64,000 nt of DNA from Streptomyces sp. I6 (GCA_003725745.1 RHDP01000001.1:3177001-3241000); one strand, 5' to 3'. Positions 35,948 through 44,708 are shown, counted from the first letter of the stretch. A program made the numbers and translations. Notes: generated by a model from the sequence alone, not told the origin.

Positions 35948-36175
35948 ATGTCCAACGAGCCGAGCGATTTTCGAGCCTGGCTCATGCGCCACGTCGGCGA
36001 ACAGTCGGCCATCGGTGACCTCGCCCGTGACGTACGGGACGACGCCGAATGGCCCGAGGGCGAACCCGAGTCGTTCGAGCTCTACAACGAGTACCTCGAC
36101 TCCATGAACGCCTGTGAAGGTGCGCTGGATGCCCTTGAGAAGGCGTGGAGCCGCTACGACGGGATCCGAACATGA
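35948..36175 (+). CDS. YozE SAM-like fold protein
   Basis: A 75-residue acidic protein matching the YozE_SAM_like pattern: FRAWLMRHVGEQSAIGDLAR then VRDDAEWPEG and YNEYLDSMNACEGALDALEK. This small helical family is widespread and of unknown function, often in mobile DNA. ATG at 35948 is chosen because the domain begins immediately after it; the 18 codons upstream are not conserved in character. Confidence 0.7.
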   Translation: MSNEPSDFRAWLMRHVGEQSAIGDLARDVRDDAEWPEGEPESFELYNEYLDSMNACEGALDALEKAWSRYDGIRT

Positions 36176-36312
36176 GCCTCGGCGGACTGAAGGCTTCCGC
36201 GCGGCGGCAGTGAGACTTCCACGGCACGGAGACTGCAGCAGGCACGTCACAACCAGGTCGACTGAAGTCTGCGGTGCGATGCGACAACCTACGCGGGGCC
36301 GAGAGGAGCCGG

Positions 36313-37112
36313 TTGAACTCGTCGCGCAACAGAGCTAATTCCCGGAGTGTACAAACCCAGCAGGCCGAGGACGCGGTCACTCGCGCCCTGACCAAGGTGC
36401 CCGCCAACCAGCGACGACTTACGGACGGCCGCGACACGAGGACCGTCCTCCTCGGCATGATCCGCGAGTGGGAGGAGATTCGGGGCGGCACCTTCGAGTG
36501 CAGGCTGGTCGGCAGTCGGTGGGCTCATCTGTCCGACGACTCCCTGGCGGTAGGCGACTACCGTCCGCTGGGCCTTAGCACCGACATGTGTGCCGTGAGC
36601 GACCATTCCATGGCACGCACCTTCGGATCTGGATACCGGGACTTCATTGTCGGGAACGCCGCGCCCGTGTCCTACTGGAGCGCACTCACGACACTCGACG
36701 ACATGGTTCCCGTCATGCTCGCTGTCCTCGACCGCGAACTCACCGGCGGCATAGCGTGCCTGGACTGGTATCTGCAGACCTCGTGCCCACCCAGGCTCTG
36801 CCGAGAGCATCCAGCCGAGGACGGCACGCCGTTCTGCGGCTCGATGAGCTGCGCAGGAGCATCACCGGGGACGCCGTGCGACTGCTCTTGTGGGGCGCGA
36901 ACCACGGAATGGGTGAGGAGACCGTCCAGGCTCAGCGTCCCGAGGCGCCAGACTGGTCAACGGCACCGGCACCGCTGTGGCGCCCAGGCGCCGGCAGCGT
37001 AGAAGTCGATCGCGAGCATCCCCGGATCGCGGGGCGAGACCCCTTCAACAGACACGGCGCTCGTGTACGCGCTCCCTCATCGGCGTGGACCTCCACGGCG
37101 AATCACCGGTAG
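36313..37112 (+). CDS. Hypothetical protein (frameshifted)
   Basis: TTG at 36313 follows a GAGAGGAG site. The first 158 residues (for example RTVLLGMIREWEEIRGGTFE and LTTLDDMVPVMLAVLDREL) look like genuine protein; after about 36786-36792 protein-like sequence continues in the -1 frame (RLDELRRSITGDAVRLLLWG) and stops at 37112. A single lost base would explain this, as elsewhere in the window. I do not recognise the family; no catalytic motif or membrane segment is evident. Confidence 0.45.
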
Positions 37113-37118
37113 ACGTCC

Positions 37119-37823
37119 CTACTCGTACGTCGCCTTCCATCGTTCCCGGTGCCGTCGATCCCCTTGTCCCAGGCCGTTCACCGTGCCGAGCGACAGCAGC
37201 GAGGCCCCGTTGTTCCACAGCCCGAGGTGATCACGATGGACGGCGAGAACGTCGTTCTCCGTAGCGAAATTCTCAGCCGGCCTGCTGAAGTACGTGGTGG
37301 CCACGAAGATCGCCACGTCGACCTTGAAATGGACCCTCGCGCCGAGCAGGTCACGAACCTCGCGGCTGGGGATCTTGCGCTTGGGCGTGTACCGCTTGCA
37401 CTGGATCACCATGCTCCGCCCATCGGGAAGAGTCCCCAGGACGTCAGCACCGTTGTCGTGAGAGCCGCCGACCCTCCGAACATCCGTGCACCCATCCCGT
37501 CGGCAGAGGTCCACGACGAAGTCCTCGAACTCCCTCCCCGTCATCACGTCGACCTCAGCAAGCGTCCGACGCCCGGCCTTAACAGCCTCGTCATGCCGCC
37601 ACTGCCGATCACCGCCCCGGATGAATTGATCGGTACGCCACAACCACCACACACTGCCAGCAACGCCTCCGAGAACGAGCGCACCGACGAGATAGGGCCA
37701 GATCACGCTCCACAAGGTGACCAACACGACGAGGCCGAGGCCCCCGGCGGTAGCGCCGACCTTGAACCGCTGCTGGCGCCGCTTGCGCGCAGCCGATACC
37801 CGCCGCTTCCGTGCCGCCGCCAT
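37119..37823 (-). CDS. Membrane-anchored Mrr-like restriction endonuclease
   Basis: A 234-residue protein. A basic N-terminus (KRRVSAARKRRQQRFK) is followed by two hydrophobic segments (GLGLVVLVTLWSVIWPYLVG and ALVLGGVAGSVWWLW). The C-terminal nuclease domain has MTGREFEDFVVDLCRRDGC, the metal-site Asp in GADVLGTLPDG and QCKRY (Q-x-K), typical of the Mrr branch of PD-(D/E)xK enzymes that attack modified or foreign DNA. ATG at 37823 is used. It follows the ubiquitin-like operon on the same strand and probably belongs to the same defence region. Confidence 0.82.
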   Translation of the reverse strand: MAAARKRRVSAARKRRQQRFKVGATAGGLGLVVLVTLWSVIWPYLVGALVLGGVAGSVWWLWRTDQFIRGGDRQWRHDEAVKAGRRTLAEVDVMTGREFEDFVVDLCRRDGCTDVRRVGGSHDNGADVLGTLPDGRSMVIQCKRYTPKRKIPSREVRDLLGARVHFKVDVAIFVATTYFSRPAENFATENDVLAVHRDHLGLWNNGASLLSLGTVNGLGQGDRRHRERWKATYE

Positions 37824-39354
37824 GACCCTCCCTTTGGTCCGGCACAGCAGGATCAAGGAGGAGGCACCGAACCGTAAGGGCGCCGATCAGCCAATGGCTG
37901 ACAACCGGTACTTCGCTCATCCGCCTATAGTCGGCTGCGCCACCGTCAGCCAACGAACGCCCGTCAGGCGCCCCAGCGCCGTCGAAGTGTTTCGCGACGC
38001 CCTCAGCATCACCGCGGCCGAGGCGGCCAGCCGGAGTGCACCACCGACAGTTCACGTCCTGGCGGGGGTCTTGCAGGTCGCGCTGGCGAGTACGGGGGCG
38101 ATGAATGACGGCGGCGTGATCGTGGTCGTCATGATGCAGGCCGGTGGCGGCCAGAACGAAGTGGTTGAGTGCCTCGGCAGCTGCGAGGGTGTTGAGTGTG
38201 ATGACGCTGGGGGCCGGGACACCGGGGACGTAGCGGGCGGCGTCCCGTTCGGCTTTGGGGTGCATGTCGATCGCGAGCTGAGTGGAGTCGATGAGCCGGT
38301 TGCACCACAGGCAACCGTCGCCCGGGAGCATGATCCGGGTGGCGGTGTGGATCTGGCCGACGCAGCCGGCGGAATCGACGGGGATCTTGACGCCCACTTG
38401 GACGCCTGGGATGAGGAACTGCTGAACGGTGGCGTTGACCCAGTGGCGGGCGGATGCGCTGTCGGCGGCGAGGAAGATCCAGTCGCAGAGCGCCAGCTCC
38501 TTGAGGGCCTCGGGGTGCTCCACGCGTGTGGCCTTGGGGATCAGACGAATGCGGGGATTGGCGCGCTGCGCGTTCCGGGCCGCGAGGTCGGTCTTGAGCC
38601 GGCCGATGTCGTCCTTTCCGGAAGCTACGAGGCGAGGCAGGTTGGATGCCTCGATGGTGTCTTTGTCGATGAGGACGAGCGTGCCAACCCCCAGGCAGGC
38701 AAGTTCTTCGACGAGGATGCTGCCGACACCACCCAGGCCGACGACCGCAACTCGGAGCCGGTTCAGCGTCTCCTGCCCGACGTCGCCCAGGAGCCGGGCC
38801 TGCCGATCATGGTCCGGCCCGGCGGGTGTGGCAGTGGCCGGACAGGGGCGAAGGCGCAGCAGATTGCCTCCCGGGATCACGGTCTCGGTCAGGGGTGTGC
38901 GGCTGCCGTCGGCAAGCCAGAGGTCCCCCGCAGCGGCGTGTGGTGTAAAGACGAGCCCACCGACCGTCTGTCCGGTGATCTGCCGCAGGGCCGGATACCC
39001 ACGCTCATGGCTCGCGGTGTCGACGGAGGAGAAGCGAACCCGATCCAGCCCCGCATGGGCATGGACCGCAAGGTAGGCCGCAGATTCGTCACGGGCACGG
39101 ACTGCCGCATCCCGGACAAACGATGGGGCGAGAGCGCGGTGGCCGTACTCACCAGGGATGTAGTCGGCGTCATTGGTGGCCGTGATCAGGTCATAGGCCA
39201 GCAGCCGCGGGCCTCGCGCCCCTTCGGCATGGCCGGCCAGCAGCACGGCCCCACCGCCAGCCGGGAACAGATGCGCAGACAATTCCGTCCAGAGGCGGTG
39301 GGGGATGGTCAGACTCCATCCCTCGGCGGGCGGGTTCACTGGTCGGCGAGCCAC
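37609..39354 (-). CDS. JAB-domain/E1-like (ThiF) fusion protein
   Basis: Two enzymes in one chain. Residues 1-165 form a JAB/MPN-like metallo-isopeptidase (HAH at 98-100, then SSVDTASHERG with D112), which in related systems trims or removes ubiquitin-like proteins. Residues 180-440 are a ThiF/E1 adenylation domain: nucleotide loop VVGLGGVGSILVEE (about 204-217), LIDKDTIEASNLPR and two zinc pairs, CLWC (348, 351) and CRWC (436, 439). Credible protein ends near residue 445; the remaining in-frame stretch to 37609 overlaps the Mrr gene and looks like a read-through, so the true stop is probably near 37917-38010. It overlaps the E2-like gene by 19 nt. Confidence 0.8.
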   Translation of the reverse strand: MARRPVNPPAEGWSLTIPHRLWTELSAHLFPAGGGAVLLAGHAEGARGPRLLAYDLITATNDADYIPGEYGHRALAPSFVRDAAVRARDESAAYLAVHAHAGLDRVRFSSVDTASHERGYPALRQITGQTVGGLVFTPHAAAGDLWLADGSRTPLTETVIPGGNLLRLRPCPATATPAGPDHDRQARLLGDVGQETLNRLRVAVVGLGGVGSILVEELACLGVGTLVLIDKDTIEASNLPRLVASGKDDIGRLKTDLAARNAQRANPRIRLIPKATRVEHPEALKELALCDWIFLAADSASARHWVNATVQQFLIPGVQVGVKIPVDSAGCVGQIHTATRIMLPGDGCLWCNRLIDSTQLAIDMHPKAERDAARYVPGVPAPSVITLNTLAAAEALNHFVLAATGLHHDDHDHAAVIHRPRTRQRDLQDPRQDVNCRWCTPAGRLGRGDAEGVAKHFDGAGAPDGRSLADGGAADYRRMSEVPVVSHWLIGALTVRCLLLDPAVPDQREGHGGGTEAAGIGCAQAAPAAVQGRRYRRGPRPRRVGHLVERDLALSRRCARSRRRCWQCVVVVAYRSIHPGR

Positions 39355-39722
39355 CGGCGGATCCTTTCGGCCTTGAGTGCCGCGCTGTCGATGGCCCCGT
39401 CACGACGGCTGGAACGGCGCGAAATCTGCAGTGCGGGCTGGCCGCGCCAGCCCGTCGACTGGACTGCCGGTCCATGGGACTGCCCGTCGGTACGGGAAAG
39501 AGGCCCGACGTAGTGGGGATAGACGTCGGCGTCCGGGTAGGCGGCGCTGATCTGGAACCCCAGCCAGGTGGCAGCCGGAGCGTAGGAGGGACCGACCGAC
39601 ACGTCCTCGACGGTGACAAACACACCGCCATTGCCGTCCGGGACCACCTCGACCGGATGACCGGCGAACTGGGCCCGGATGGCCTCGACCGCTTCGGTGA
39701 TCGCCGAAGCGAGGGCGCTCAC
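39336..39722 (-). CDS. E2-like (Prok-E2) protein without cysteine
   Basis: A 128-residue protein between the ubiquitin-like and E1 genes. VEVVPDGNGGVFVTVEDVSV and ATWLGFQISAAYPDADVYPH (strand-rich, then PYVGP-like P-x-Y region) resemble the UBC fold of prokaryotic E2 family E proteins, which share this gene context. There is no cysteine anywhere in the chain, so it cannot form the usual E2 thioester. It overlaps the Ubl gene by 4 nt and the E1 gene by 19 nt. Confidence 0.7.
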   Translation of the reverse strand: MSALASAITEAVEAIRAQFAGHPVEVVPDGNGGVFVTVEDVSVGPSYAPAATWLGFQISAAYPDADVYPHYVGPLSRTDGQSHGPAVQSTGWRGQPALQISRRSSRRDGAIDSAALKAERIRRWLADQ

Positions 39723-40003
39723 GAGTTGTCGTCCGGGGGCACGGCCAGGAACTCCTGGTTCGGGTGAACCCGGATCTGCTCGTCGTCGTCGACGACCTCG
39801 TAGCGCCCGTTCCCCTGCTTGACCGACAGCTGGAAGCCAGTGTCGATCGGTACGCCCTGGGCGATCGCTGCCTGCTTGATCCCCAGGCCAGTGAACTCAC
39901 GGCCGGGCAGGATCACGGGCTGGTTGTTCACGGTGATCGTGACCTCGACGGGGCGGCGCTTGTCCTGGCCGACCGTCGGCTCGATGGCGGTGTCCGTGTC
40001 CAT
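39719..40003 (-). CDS. Ubiquitin-like (multiubiquitin-domain) protein
   Basis: A 94-residue protein with one beta-grasp domain after a short acidic N-terminus: VEVTITVNNQPVILPGREFT, GLGIKQAAIAQGVPIDTGFQ, then EVVDDDEQIRVHPNQEFLAV. This is the pattern of the multiubiquitin family, which occurs in bacterial operons with E2- and E1/JAB-like genes. It ends in PPDDNS, not diglycine, so any conjugation would need trimming or different chemistry. First gene of the operon; transcribed from the region with the XRE operators. Confidence 0.82.
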   Translation of the reverse strand: MDTDTAIEPTVGQDKRRPVEVTITVNNQPVILPGREFTGLGIKQAAIAQGVPIDTGFQLSVKQGNGRYEVVDDDEQIRVHPNQEFLAVPPDDNS

Positions 40004-40079
40004 CGCGTTCCTCTTTTCTGGTGGTACCGATGCCGCCTGGTCTCAGGCGGGCACGCCTGCGTTTCGAGATCTTCGCATC

Positions 40080-40139
40080 GTTTGAGATGTCGAACACCCG
40101 TGATCACGCTAACACGGAGGTGTTTGAGATGTCGAACAC
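40080..40139. promoter_or_regulatory. Paired operators GTTTGAGATGTCGAACAC
   Basis: The 18-bp sequence occurs twice, at 40080-40097 and 40122-40139, start-to-start 42 bp (four helical turns). With flanking bases the second forms the imperfect palindrome GTGTTTGAGATGTCGAACAC. It lies between the divergent ubiquitin-like operon and the XRE-ImmA pair and is a clear candidate binding site for that XRE repressor. Confidence 0.75.
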
Positions 40140-40183
40140 TGATAGAAAGGAGGCAACACCCCCACACCAAGAGGAGGAGGGCG

Positions 40184-40570
40184 ATGGCCAGGACCCGCGT
40201 GAACGTGGCCGCTCTGTACGCGGCCCTCGACGCCGCGCGGACCACGAGAGGACTCTCGTGGCGACAGTTGGCTGGAGAGGTGGGCGTCAGCCCTTCGACC
40301 ATGACCCGGCTAGCCAATGGCCACCGACCGGACGTGGACGCCTTCGCCGCCCTCGTGCAGTGGCTCTCCCTGCCGGCCGAGAACTTCATGATCGATCCGG
40401 GCACCGACGTCGAGGGCAAGCCCACCGCCGAGCCGGAGCTGCTGGTGCAACTCGCCCCGCTCCTGCGCGCCCGAAGCGACCTGGGTGAAGAAGACGTGCG
40501 GTACCTGGAAGAGGTGATCGGAGCGGCAATGCGTCGGTTCTCCTCCGACCGCGACTCCCCTGTGGGGTGA
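40184..40570 (+). CDS. XRE-family repressor
   Basis: A 128-residue protein with a helix-turn-helix (LSWRQLAGEVGVSPSTMTRL, about residues 25-44) and a linker before an acidic C-terminus. ATG at 40184 follows GAGGAGGAGG. It is coupled to the ImmA-like gene by a 4-nt overlap and diverges from the ubiquitin-like operon across two operator-like repeats, so it probably represses both. Confidence 0.85.
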   Translation: MARTRVNVAALYAALDAARTTRGLSWRQLAGEVGVSPSTMTRLANGHRPDVDAFAALVQWLSLPAENFMIDPGTDVEGKPTAEPELLVQLAPLLRARSDLGEEDVRYLEEVIGAAMRRFSSDRDSPVG

Positions 40571-41154
40571 GCATGGGATCTCGGTGGACCAAGAAGGCGC
40601 TCGAAGAACTGGCACTCGAGGAACGTCGACGGATCGGAGTCGACCTCCACGAGCCCCTAGACCTCACGCGCCTGACCGACGAGTGGGGTATCCGCGTGTA
40701 CGGCCTGAGCGACCTCGCCGCTCATGGTTGCTCACAGGCGGCGCTGGAGTACTTCGGTTCCGCCGGTGCAGGAAAGTGGTCCGCTGCCCTGGTCCCGGCA
40801 GGGACAGGCTGCTTCATCCTCGTGAACTCCTCGCATACACCGCAGCGGCGCCGATCGAACATCGCGCACAAGATGGGGCACCTCCTTCCTGAGCACGAGT
40901 TCAGTGGTGTTCTGGTCAGCGATGGCGGGTGCCGCAACCTGGACCCGGCGATGAAGGTGAAGGAGCAGGAAGCACACGACCTCTCCGCGGAGCTCCTGAT
41001 CCCCAAGTCCGCCGCAATCAAGGCCGCGTTCGACAACCTTGCCGATGACGAAGTCGCTCAGCGCTTCGATGTGAGCATCGAGTTCGCACGAATGCGCATG
41101 AACGCCTCGGGTGCCAGGAAGATCGCAACACGGTCCAGAGCCAAACGCCGGTAG
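40567..41154 (+). CDS. ImmA/IrrE-like protein with altered HExxH
   Basis: A 195-residue protein of the ImmA/IrrE (COG2856) type, which normally cleaves a partner XRE repressor. The zinc motif region reads NIAHKMGHLLPEHEF: H101-K-M-G-H105, with lysine (codon AAG) where catalytic glutamate (GAG) is expected, one base apart. The downstream acidic EQEAHDLSAELLIP segment is conserved. GTG at 40567 overlaps the XRE stop; ATG at 40573 is an alternative. If the substitution is real the protein may sense or bind but not cleave. Confidence 0.8.
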   Translation: MSMGSRWTKKALEELALEERRRIGVDLHEPLDLTRLTDEWGIRVYGLSDLAAHGCSQAALEYFGSAGAGKWSAALVPAGTGCFILVNSSHTPQRRRSNIAHKMGHLLPEHEFSGVLVSDGGCRNLDPAMKVKEQEAHDLSAELLIPKSAAIKAAFDNLADDEVAQRFDVSIEFARMRMNASGARKIATRSRAKRR

Positions 41155-41785
41155 GTGGGCCCACGCTGCATCTCGAACCGGACGCCTCGGTCTCAGTTCT
41201 GGTCTCACTTGTTTCCGGCATACGGGGCATTCCTCTCACGCGGAGCGGTTCACATCCGCGAGCTCATCGCCCAGCCCGCCCGCTGCGACACCACCAGCCC
41301 TCGCTTGCTGTGCTTCAGCGGAGCAGGCTCCCGACGACATGGCATACGCAGATGCCGAAGCCTCACCGAGCGTTCAACTCGTCGGCCTGACCAGTCTCTA
41401 CGGCCAGGCGTAAGCAAGCCGGCGTGACAGTCGGTACCGGAGCGAGAGGTACCAACGGTCGCCACTGTCCGGGCGGCAGGCGCCACAAAACTCGGAGGGG
41501 GGTCCCGCCACGAAATGTGGTTCACATAATTCCCGCCGCGCAACGGAGAGTTGGGGATCTGCGAAGGACCCTTCGCAGCTTCGAGCGTGTAGAGTTGGGG
41601 CTACCGAGACCCGGGGATCCGGGTCTCGCGTGTGGTGCCGGGGGAACGGGCGTGCCCTTCCTGCGCTGCGGCATCGCGCACAGCAGGTGTGAGACCCATG
41701 CACAGCCGCACCGCCCAACCGGGCGCCAACCAAGCAAGGCGGTGCGGCCCAACCGTCCCCTCACAGGGACAGAAGGGCAATCCTT
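41155..41785. other. Gene-poor stretch with repeat and hairpin
   Basis: No convincing gene. It holds the internal GGTCTCAGTTCTGGTCTCA repeat (41189-41207) and a perfect 10-bp hairpin CGAGACCCGG/CCGGGTCTCG (41605-41614 with 41619-41628). The hairpin lies ahead of the small membrane protein and HsdS/HsdM-like genes and could be an attenuator or leader structure. Confidence 0.5.
41189..41207. repeat. Internal copy of the element-end repeat
   Basis: GGTCTCAGTTCTGGTCTCA, identical over 19 bp to 44737-44755 and one base different from 4581-4599. With the right-end copy it brackets the HsdS/HsdM-like module. Confidence 0.65.
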
Positions 41786-42001
41786 ATGAGAACTGCCAAT
41801 GTCCATCATGCCTGGACCTGGCCTTCACAAGCCAGGAAGACAGTGGTGACGCTTATCGTGATCATTGTCGTGGGCTCGGTCGCGGCTGCCATGGCAGGGC
41901 ACGGCCGGGCCGCTCTGACCGCGGTCACCCTGGCCATGCTCGCCGTGGCGGCGGAGGAACTACTGCGCGCGGCTCTGCGGTACTGGCTGCGCGCCGTTTG
42001 A
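41786..42001 (+). CDS. Small two-helix membrane protein
   Basis: A 71-residue protein with hydrophobic segments VVTLIVIIVVGSVAAAMAG and AALTAVTLAMLAVAAEELL. ATG at 41786 has an AGAAGGG site 8 nt upstream. It precedes the solitary HsdS-like gene by 32 nt. Function unknown; it could be a small membrane partner or a toxin-like protein. Confidence 0.5.
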   Translation: MRTANVHHAWTWPSQARKTVVTLIVIIVVGSVAAAMAGHGRAALTAVTLAMLAVAAEELLRAALRYWLRAV

Positions 42002-42033
42002 TCCACGACGACATACGAAGGACGGGTCGAGCT

Positions 42034-42672
42034 GTGCACGGAAGCCGTACATCCATAGCACCGCAAGACGCTTGGGGCGACGCCCAGGGCGAGCGGATCC
42101 CTTTGGGGCACCTGAGCAGCGTGACAGCCGGCCCGTCCGGTTCTCTGTTGGAGCACCTGCACGACGGTCCCGACGGGGTACCGGTCATCGCACCGCCGGA
42201 CCTCACAGAACACTTCACCGTGGACGCCCGGCGGGTTCGCCGGGTGCCCTCGAACCAGGCCGATCGACTCGCCCGATTCGCACTGCGCGCGGGTGACCTT
42301 GTTGTCGTGCGGCAAGGAACGCTCGGCCGACTGGCCCTGATCGGATCCGAACACACGGGCTGGTTCTACAGCTCTTCCTGTCTGCGCATCCGGCCACATC
42401 GCGATGTGGTACTGCCTGCATACCTAGCCGCGTACCTGTCGCACCCTCCGGTGCGCAGAGAGCTGCTGGGGCGGGCGCTTCCCGGCACGGTCCCCTCGCT
42501 TAATTCGGCAATGTTGAATCAGCTACCAGTCACCGTGGTCCCTCGGGAACGCCAGCGAGCTGTCGTCGAAGCTCTCGCCGACATCGATGAGCAGATCAGG
42601 ATTCAGCGTGAGATGGCCACACGTCTGGAGGCCCTTCGACCGTCGGTCTTCGACGAGCTTACCAACAGGTGA
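42034..42672 (+). CDS. Single-domain HsdS-like specificity protein
   Basis: 212 residues, about half a normal HsdS, with one target-recognition domain (LRAGDLVVVRQGTLGRLALI, then SSSCLRIRPHRDVVLPAYLA) and one helical dimer segment (RQRAVVEALADIDEQIRIQR). A half-subunit of this type may work as a dimer. GTG at 42034 follows GAAGGA. Its stop overlaps the HsdM-like start by 4 nt. There is no hsdR beside it. Confidence 0.75.
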   Translation: MHGSRTSIAPQDAWGDAQGERIPLGHLSSVTAGPSGSLLEHLHDGPDGVPVIAPPDLTEHFTVDARRVRRVPSNQADRLARFALRAGDLVVVRQGTLGRLALIGSEHTGWFYSSSCLRIRPHRDVVLPAYLAAYLSHPPVRRELLGRALPGTVPSLNSAMLNQLPVTVVPRERQRAVVEALADIDEQIRIQREMATRLEALRPSVFDELTNR

Positions 42673-44708
42673 CCGCACCAGTGAATGAGAATCGTGTCGG
42701 GCCACTGGCCACCGAGCAACTTGAGAAACGCCTCTTTCAGGCCGCCGACATCTTGCGTGGTGATCTGCGAGCCTCGGAATACAGCGAGGTCATCGCACCG
42801 CTGCTCATTCTAAAGAGAGCCTCGGACCAGCCCGGGCTGCTCACAGTTCCGGACCTCGCCCGCTGGTCCCACGTCGTTGCACACCATCCCCGCGAACTCG
42901 GAGATGCACTCAACAGAGCACTATGGGCATTGGAGAAGAGCAATCCCAGAGAGTTGAATGGGCTCTTCGACCACGTCGACTTCAACAGGCGGGTCCCCGG
43001 TCCATCTGCGCTCCAACGGTTGATCTGCCACTTCGACCCGCTGCGACTCAGTGACGACCACATTGAGTTTGGTGACGTGCTCGGCCGTGCCTACGACGGC
43101 TTTCTCAGCGCCGTGTCCATGACCGACAGGCGAAGCGGCGAATTCTACACCCCACGTGCCGTATGCAGGCTTCTTGCAGAACTCGTAAGACCGCAGGAGG
43201 GTCAATCTGTCTACGATCCATGCGCGGGCTCGGGAGGCATGCTTCTCCAGGCGGCGCACTACGTTGAGCAGCATGACGGGAACGAAGCAGATCTCGCCTT
43301 GTACGGGCAGGAGAAGAACAGGGCCGCATGGTTCAACGGCGCGCTGAACCTCTTCCTGCACGGCATCAGAGACACGTCCGTGTCCGTCAGCGACTGTCTG
43401 GCCGATCCACTCCTCGAAGACGGGCGAATCAAGCAGTTCGACCGCGTACTCACGGCGCCACCGTTCTCGATGAACTACGTCCGGCACGAGGTCGGCTACC
43501 CGGAGCGAATGATGTATGGCTGGACACCAGAAGGCGGCAAGAAGGCCGACCTGATGTTCGTCCAGCACGTACTCGCCGTTCTCCGTCCCGATGGCGTCGG
43601 AACAGTGGTCGCTCCGCACGGTGTGCTCTTCCGGGGCAGTGCGGAGGCCGACATCCGCCGAAGGCTCATCGAGGACGGTCGTCTCGAAGCCGTCATCGGA
43701 ATCGGGCCGAACGTCTTCCACAACACAGCTCTACCCGCCTGCATCCTGGTGTTGAGGGGTACCCAGGGTCTACCGGCCGATCGGCGGGGCAGCGTTCTCT
43801 TCATCAATGCCGAGCACGAAATCGCCTCAGGTCGCGCACAGAACCGGCTGGAGCCACAGCACGTAGAGAGAATCGTCGAGTCCTTCCAAGGCTGGAAGGA
43901 CATCCCTGGCTTCGCGAGCGTCGTCTCACTGGACGACATCGCGGCAAACGACTTCAATCTCAACATCCGTCGTTACGTCGACACCGACCCATTCGAGGAA
44001 CCCATGCTCGATGTCCGAGCTGCACTGACAGGCGGTGTCCCAAAGAGGGAAATCGACCTGACAAGCCAGAGGTTCCGCGCCTTCGGTATCGATCTCGACG
44101 ATCTGTTCCAGCCTAGTGGCCCCCATTACGTGGACTTCCTTGAGGAGGGGTACGAGGCGACCGCGGCCCGCATTCCGGAACTGGCCGCTGATCTGGAACG
44201 CAGGTTCATCTTCCGCTCCAGAGACTGGTGGCAGCAGCAGTACTATCTTTTCGCTGACGTGGCCGGCACAGACCGTCTTTTCACGTCCGGTCTGCGCTCC
44301 CAGCTTCGTTCATCGTTCTGTGCGAACCTGATGCCACTGGGAATCTTGGGCGAGCATCAATTGACCGGTCTCCTCGCGTCATGGTGGTCGGACCACGAGG
44401 ACGACCTCAAAAGCCTCAACCATCGCGGCTTTACCGGCGTGGTCGACCGATGGCACAGTACTCGCCCGAGCTGGTTGGGGACCTCGCGCATCCCGTCCGA
44501 GCCGGACACCGCGCGCGTACTCGATGCCCTTGGGGACGACCTCTGCTCGCGCGTCAGACAGCTTGTCGTCATGGAACGGCAGAGTCTGGTCGAGACGTAC
44601 CTCTCATGGGGCGATCGATACGCGACCTCATTGGCCGACCTTGAGCGACGATACGAAACCGCAGCAGCTCGGCTCAAAGCGCGAATGGCAGCCCTCGGCC
44701 ATATCTGA
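42669..44708 (+). CDS. HsdM-like N6-adenine methylase with altered motif IV
   Basis: A 679-residue type I methylase-like protein. The SAM motif DPCAGSGGM is intact (from D183). The catalytic motif reads VLTAPPFSMNY: A263 (GCG) replaces the Asn of NPPF. That Asn contacts the target adenine and is normally essential. An extra 230-residue C-terminal part has long charged helices and ends in a coiled-coil-like segment (LADLERRYETAAARLKARMA). GTG at 42669 overlaps the HsdS-like stop. It may bind DNA and SAM without methylating. Confidence 0.78.
   Translation: MTAPVNENRVGPLATEQLEKRLFQAADILRGDLRASEYSEVIAPLLILKRASDQPGLLTVPDLARWSHVVAHHPRELGDALNRALWALEKSNPRELNGLFDHVDFNRRVPGPSALQRLICHFDPLRLSDDHIEFGDVLGRAYDGFLSAVSMTDRRSGEFYTPRAVCRLLAELVRPQEGQSVYDPCAGSGGMLLQAAHYVEQHDGNEADLALYGQEKNRAAWFNGALNLFLHGIRDTSVSVSDCLADPLLEDGRIKQFDRVLTAPPFSMNYVRHEVGYPERMMYGWTPEGGKKADLMFVQHVLAVLRPDGVGTVVAPHGVLFRGSAEADIRRRLIEDGRLEAVIGIGPNVFHNTALPACILVLRGTQGLPADRRGSVLFINAEHEIASGRAQNRLEPQHVERIVESFQGWKDIPGFASVVSLDDIAANDFNLNIRRYVDTDPFEEPMLDVRAALTGGVPKREIDLTSQRFRAFGIDLDDLFQPSGPHYVDFLEEGYEATAARIPELAADLERRFIFRSRDWWQQQYYLFADVAGTDRLFTSGLRSQLRSSFCANLMPLGILGEHQLTGLLASWWSDHEDDLKSLNHRGFTGVVDRWHSTRPSWLGTSRIPSEPDTARVLDALGDDLCSRVRQLVVMERQSLVETYLSWGDRYATSLADLERRYETAAARLKARMAALGHI

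Noticed and set aside
37609-37917. Last 100 residues of the JAB-E1 frame as a real domain
   Set aside because: They overlap the Mrr gene on the same strand in another frame, lie beyond the second zinc pair where E1 proteins end, and show no motif.
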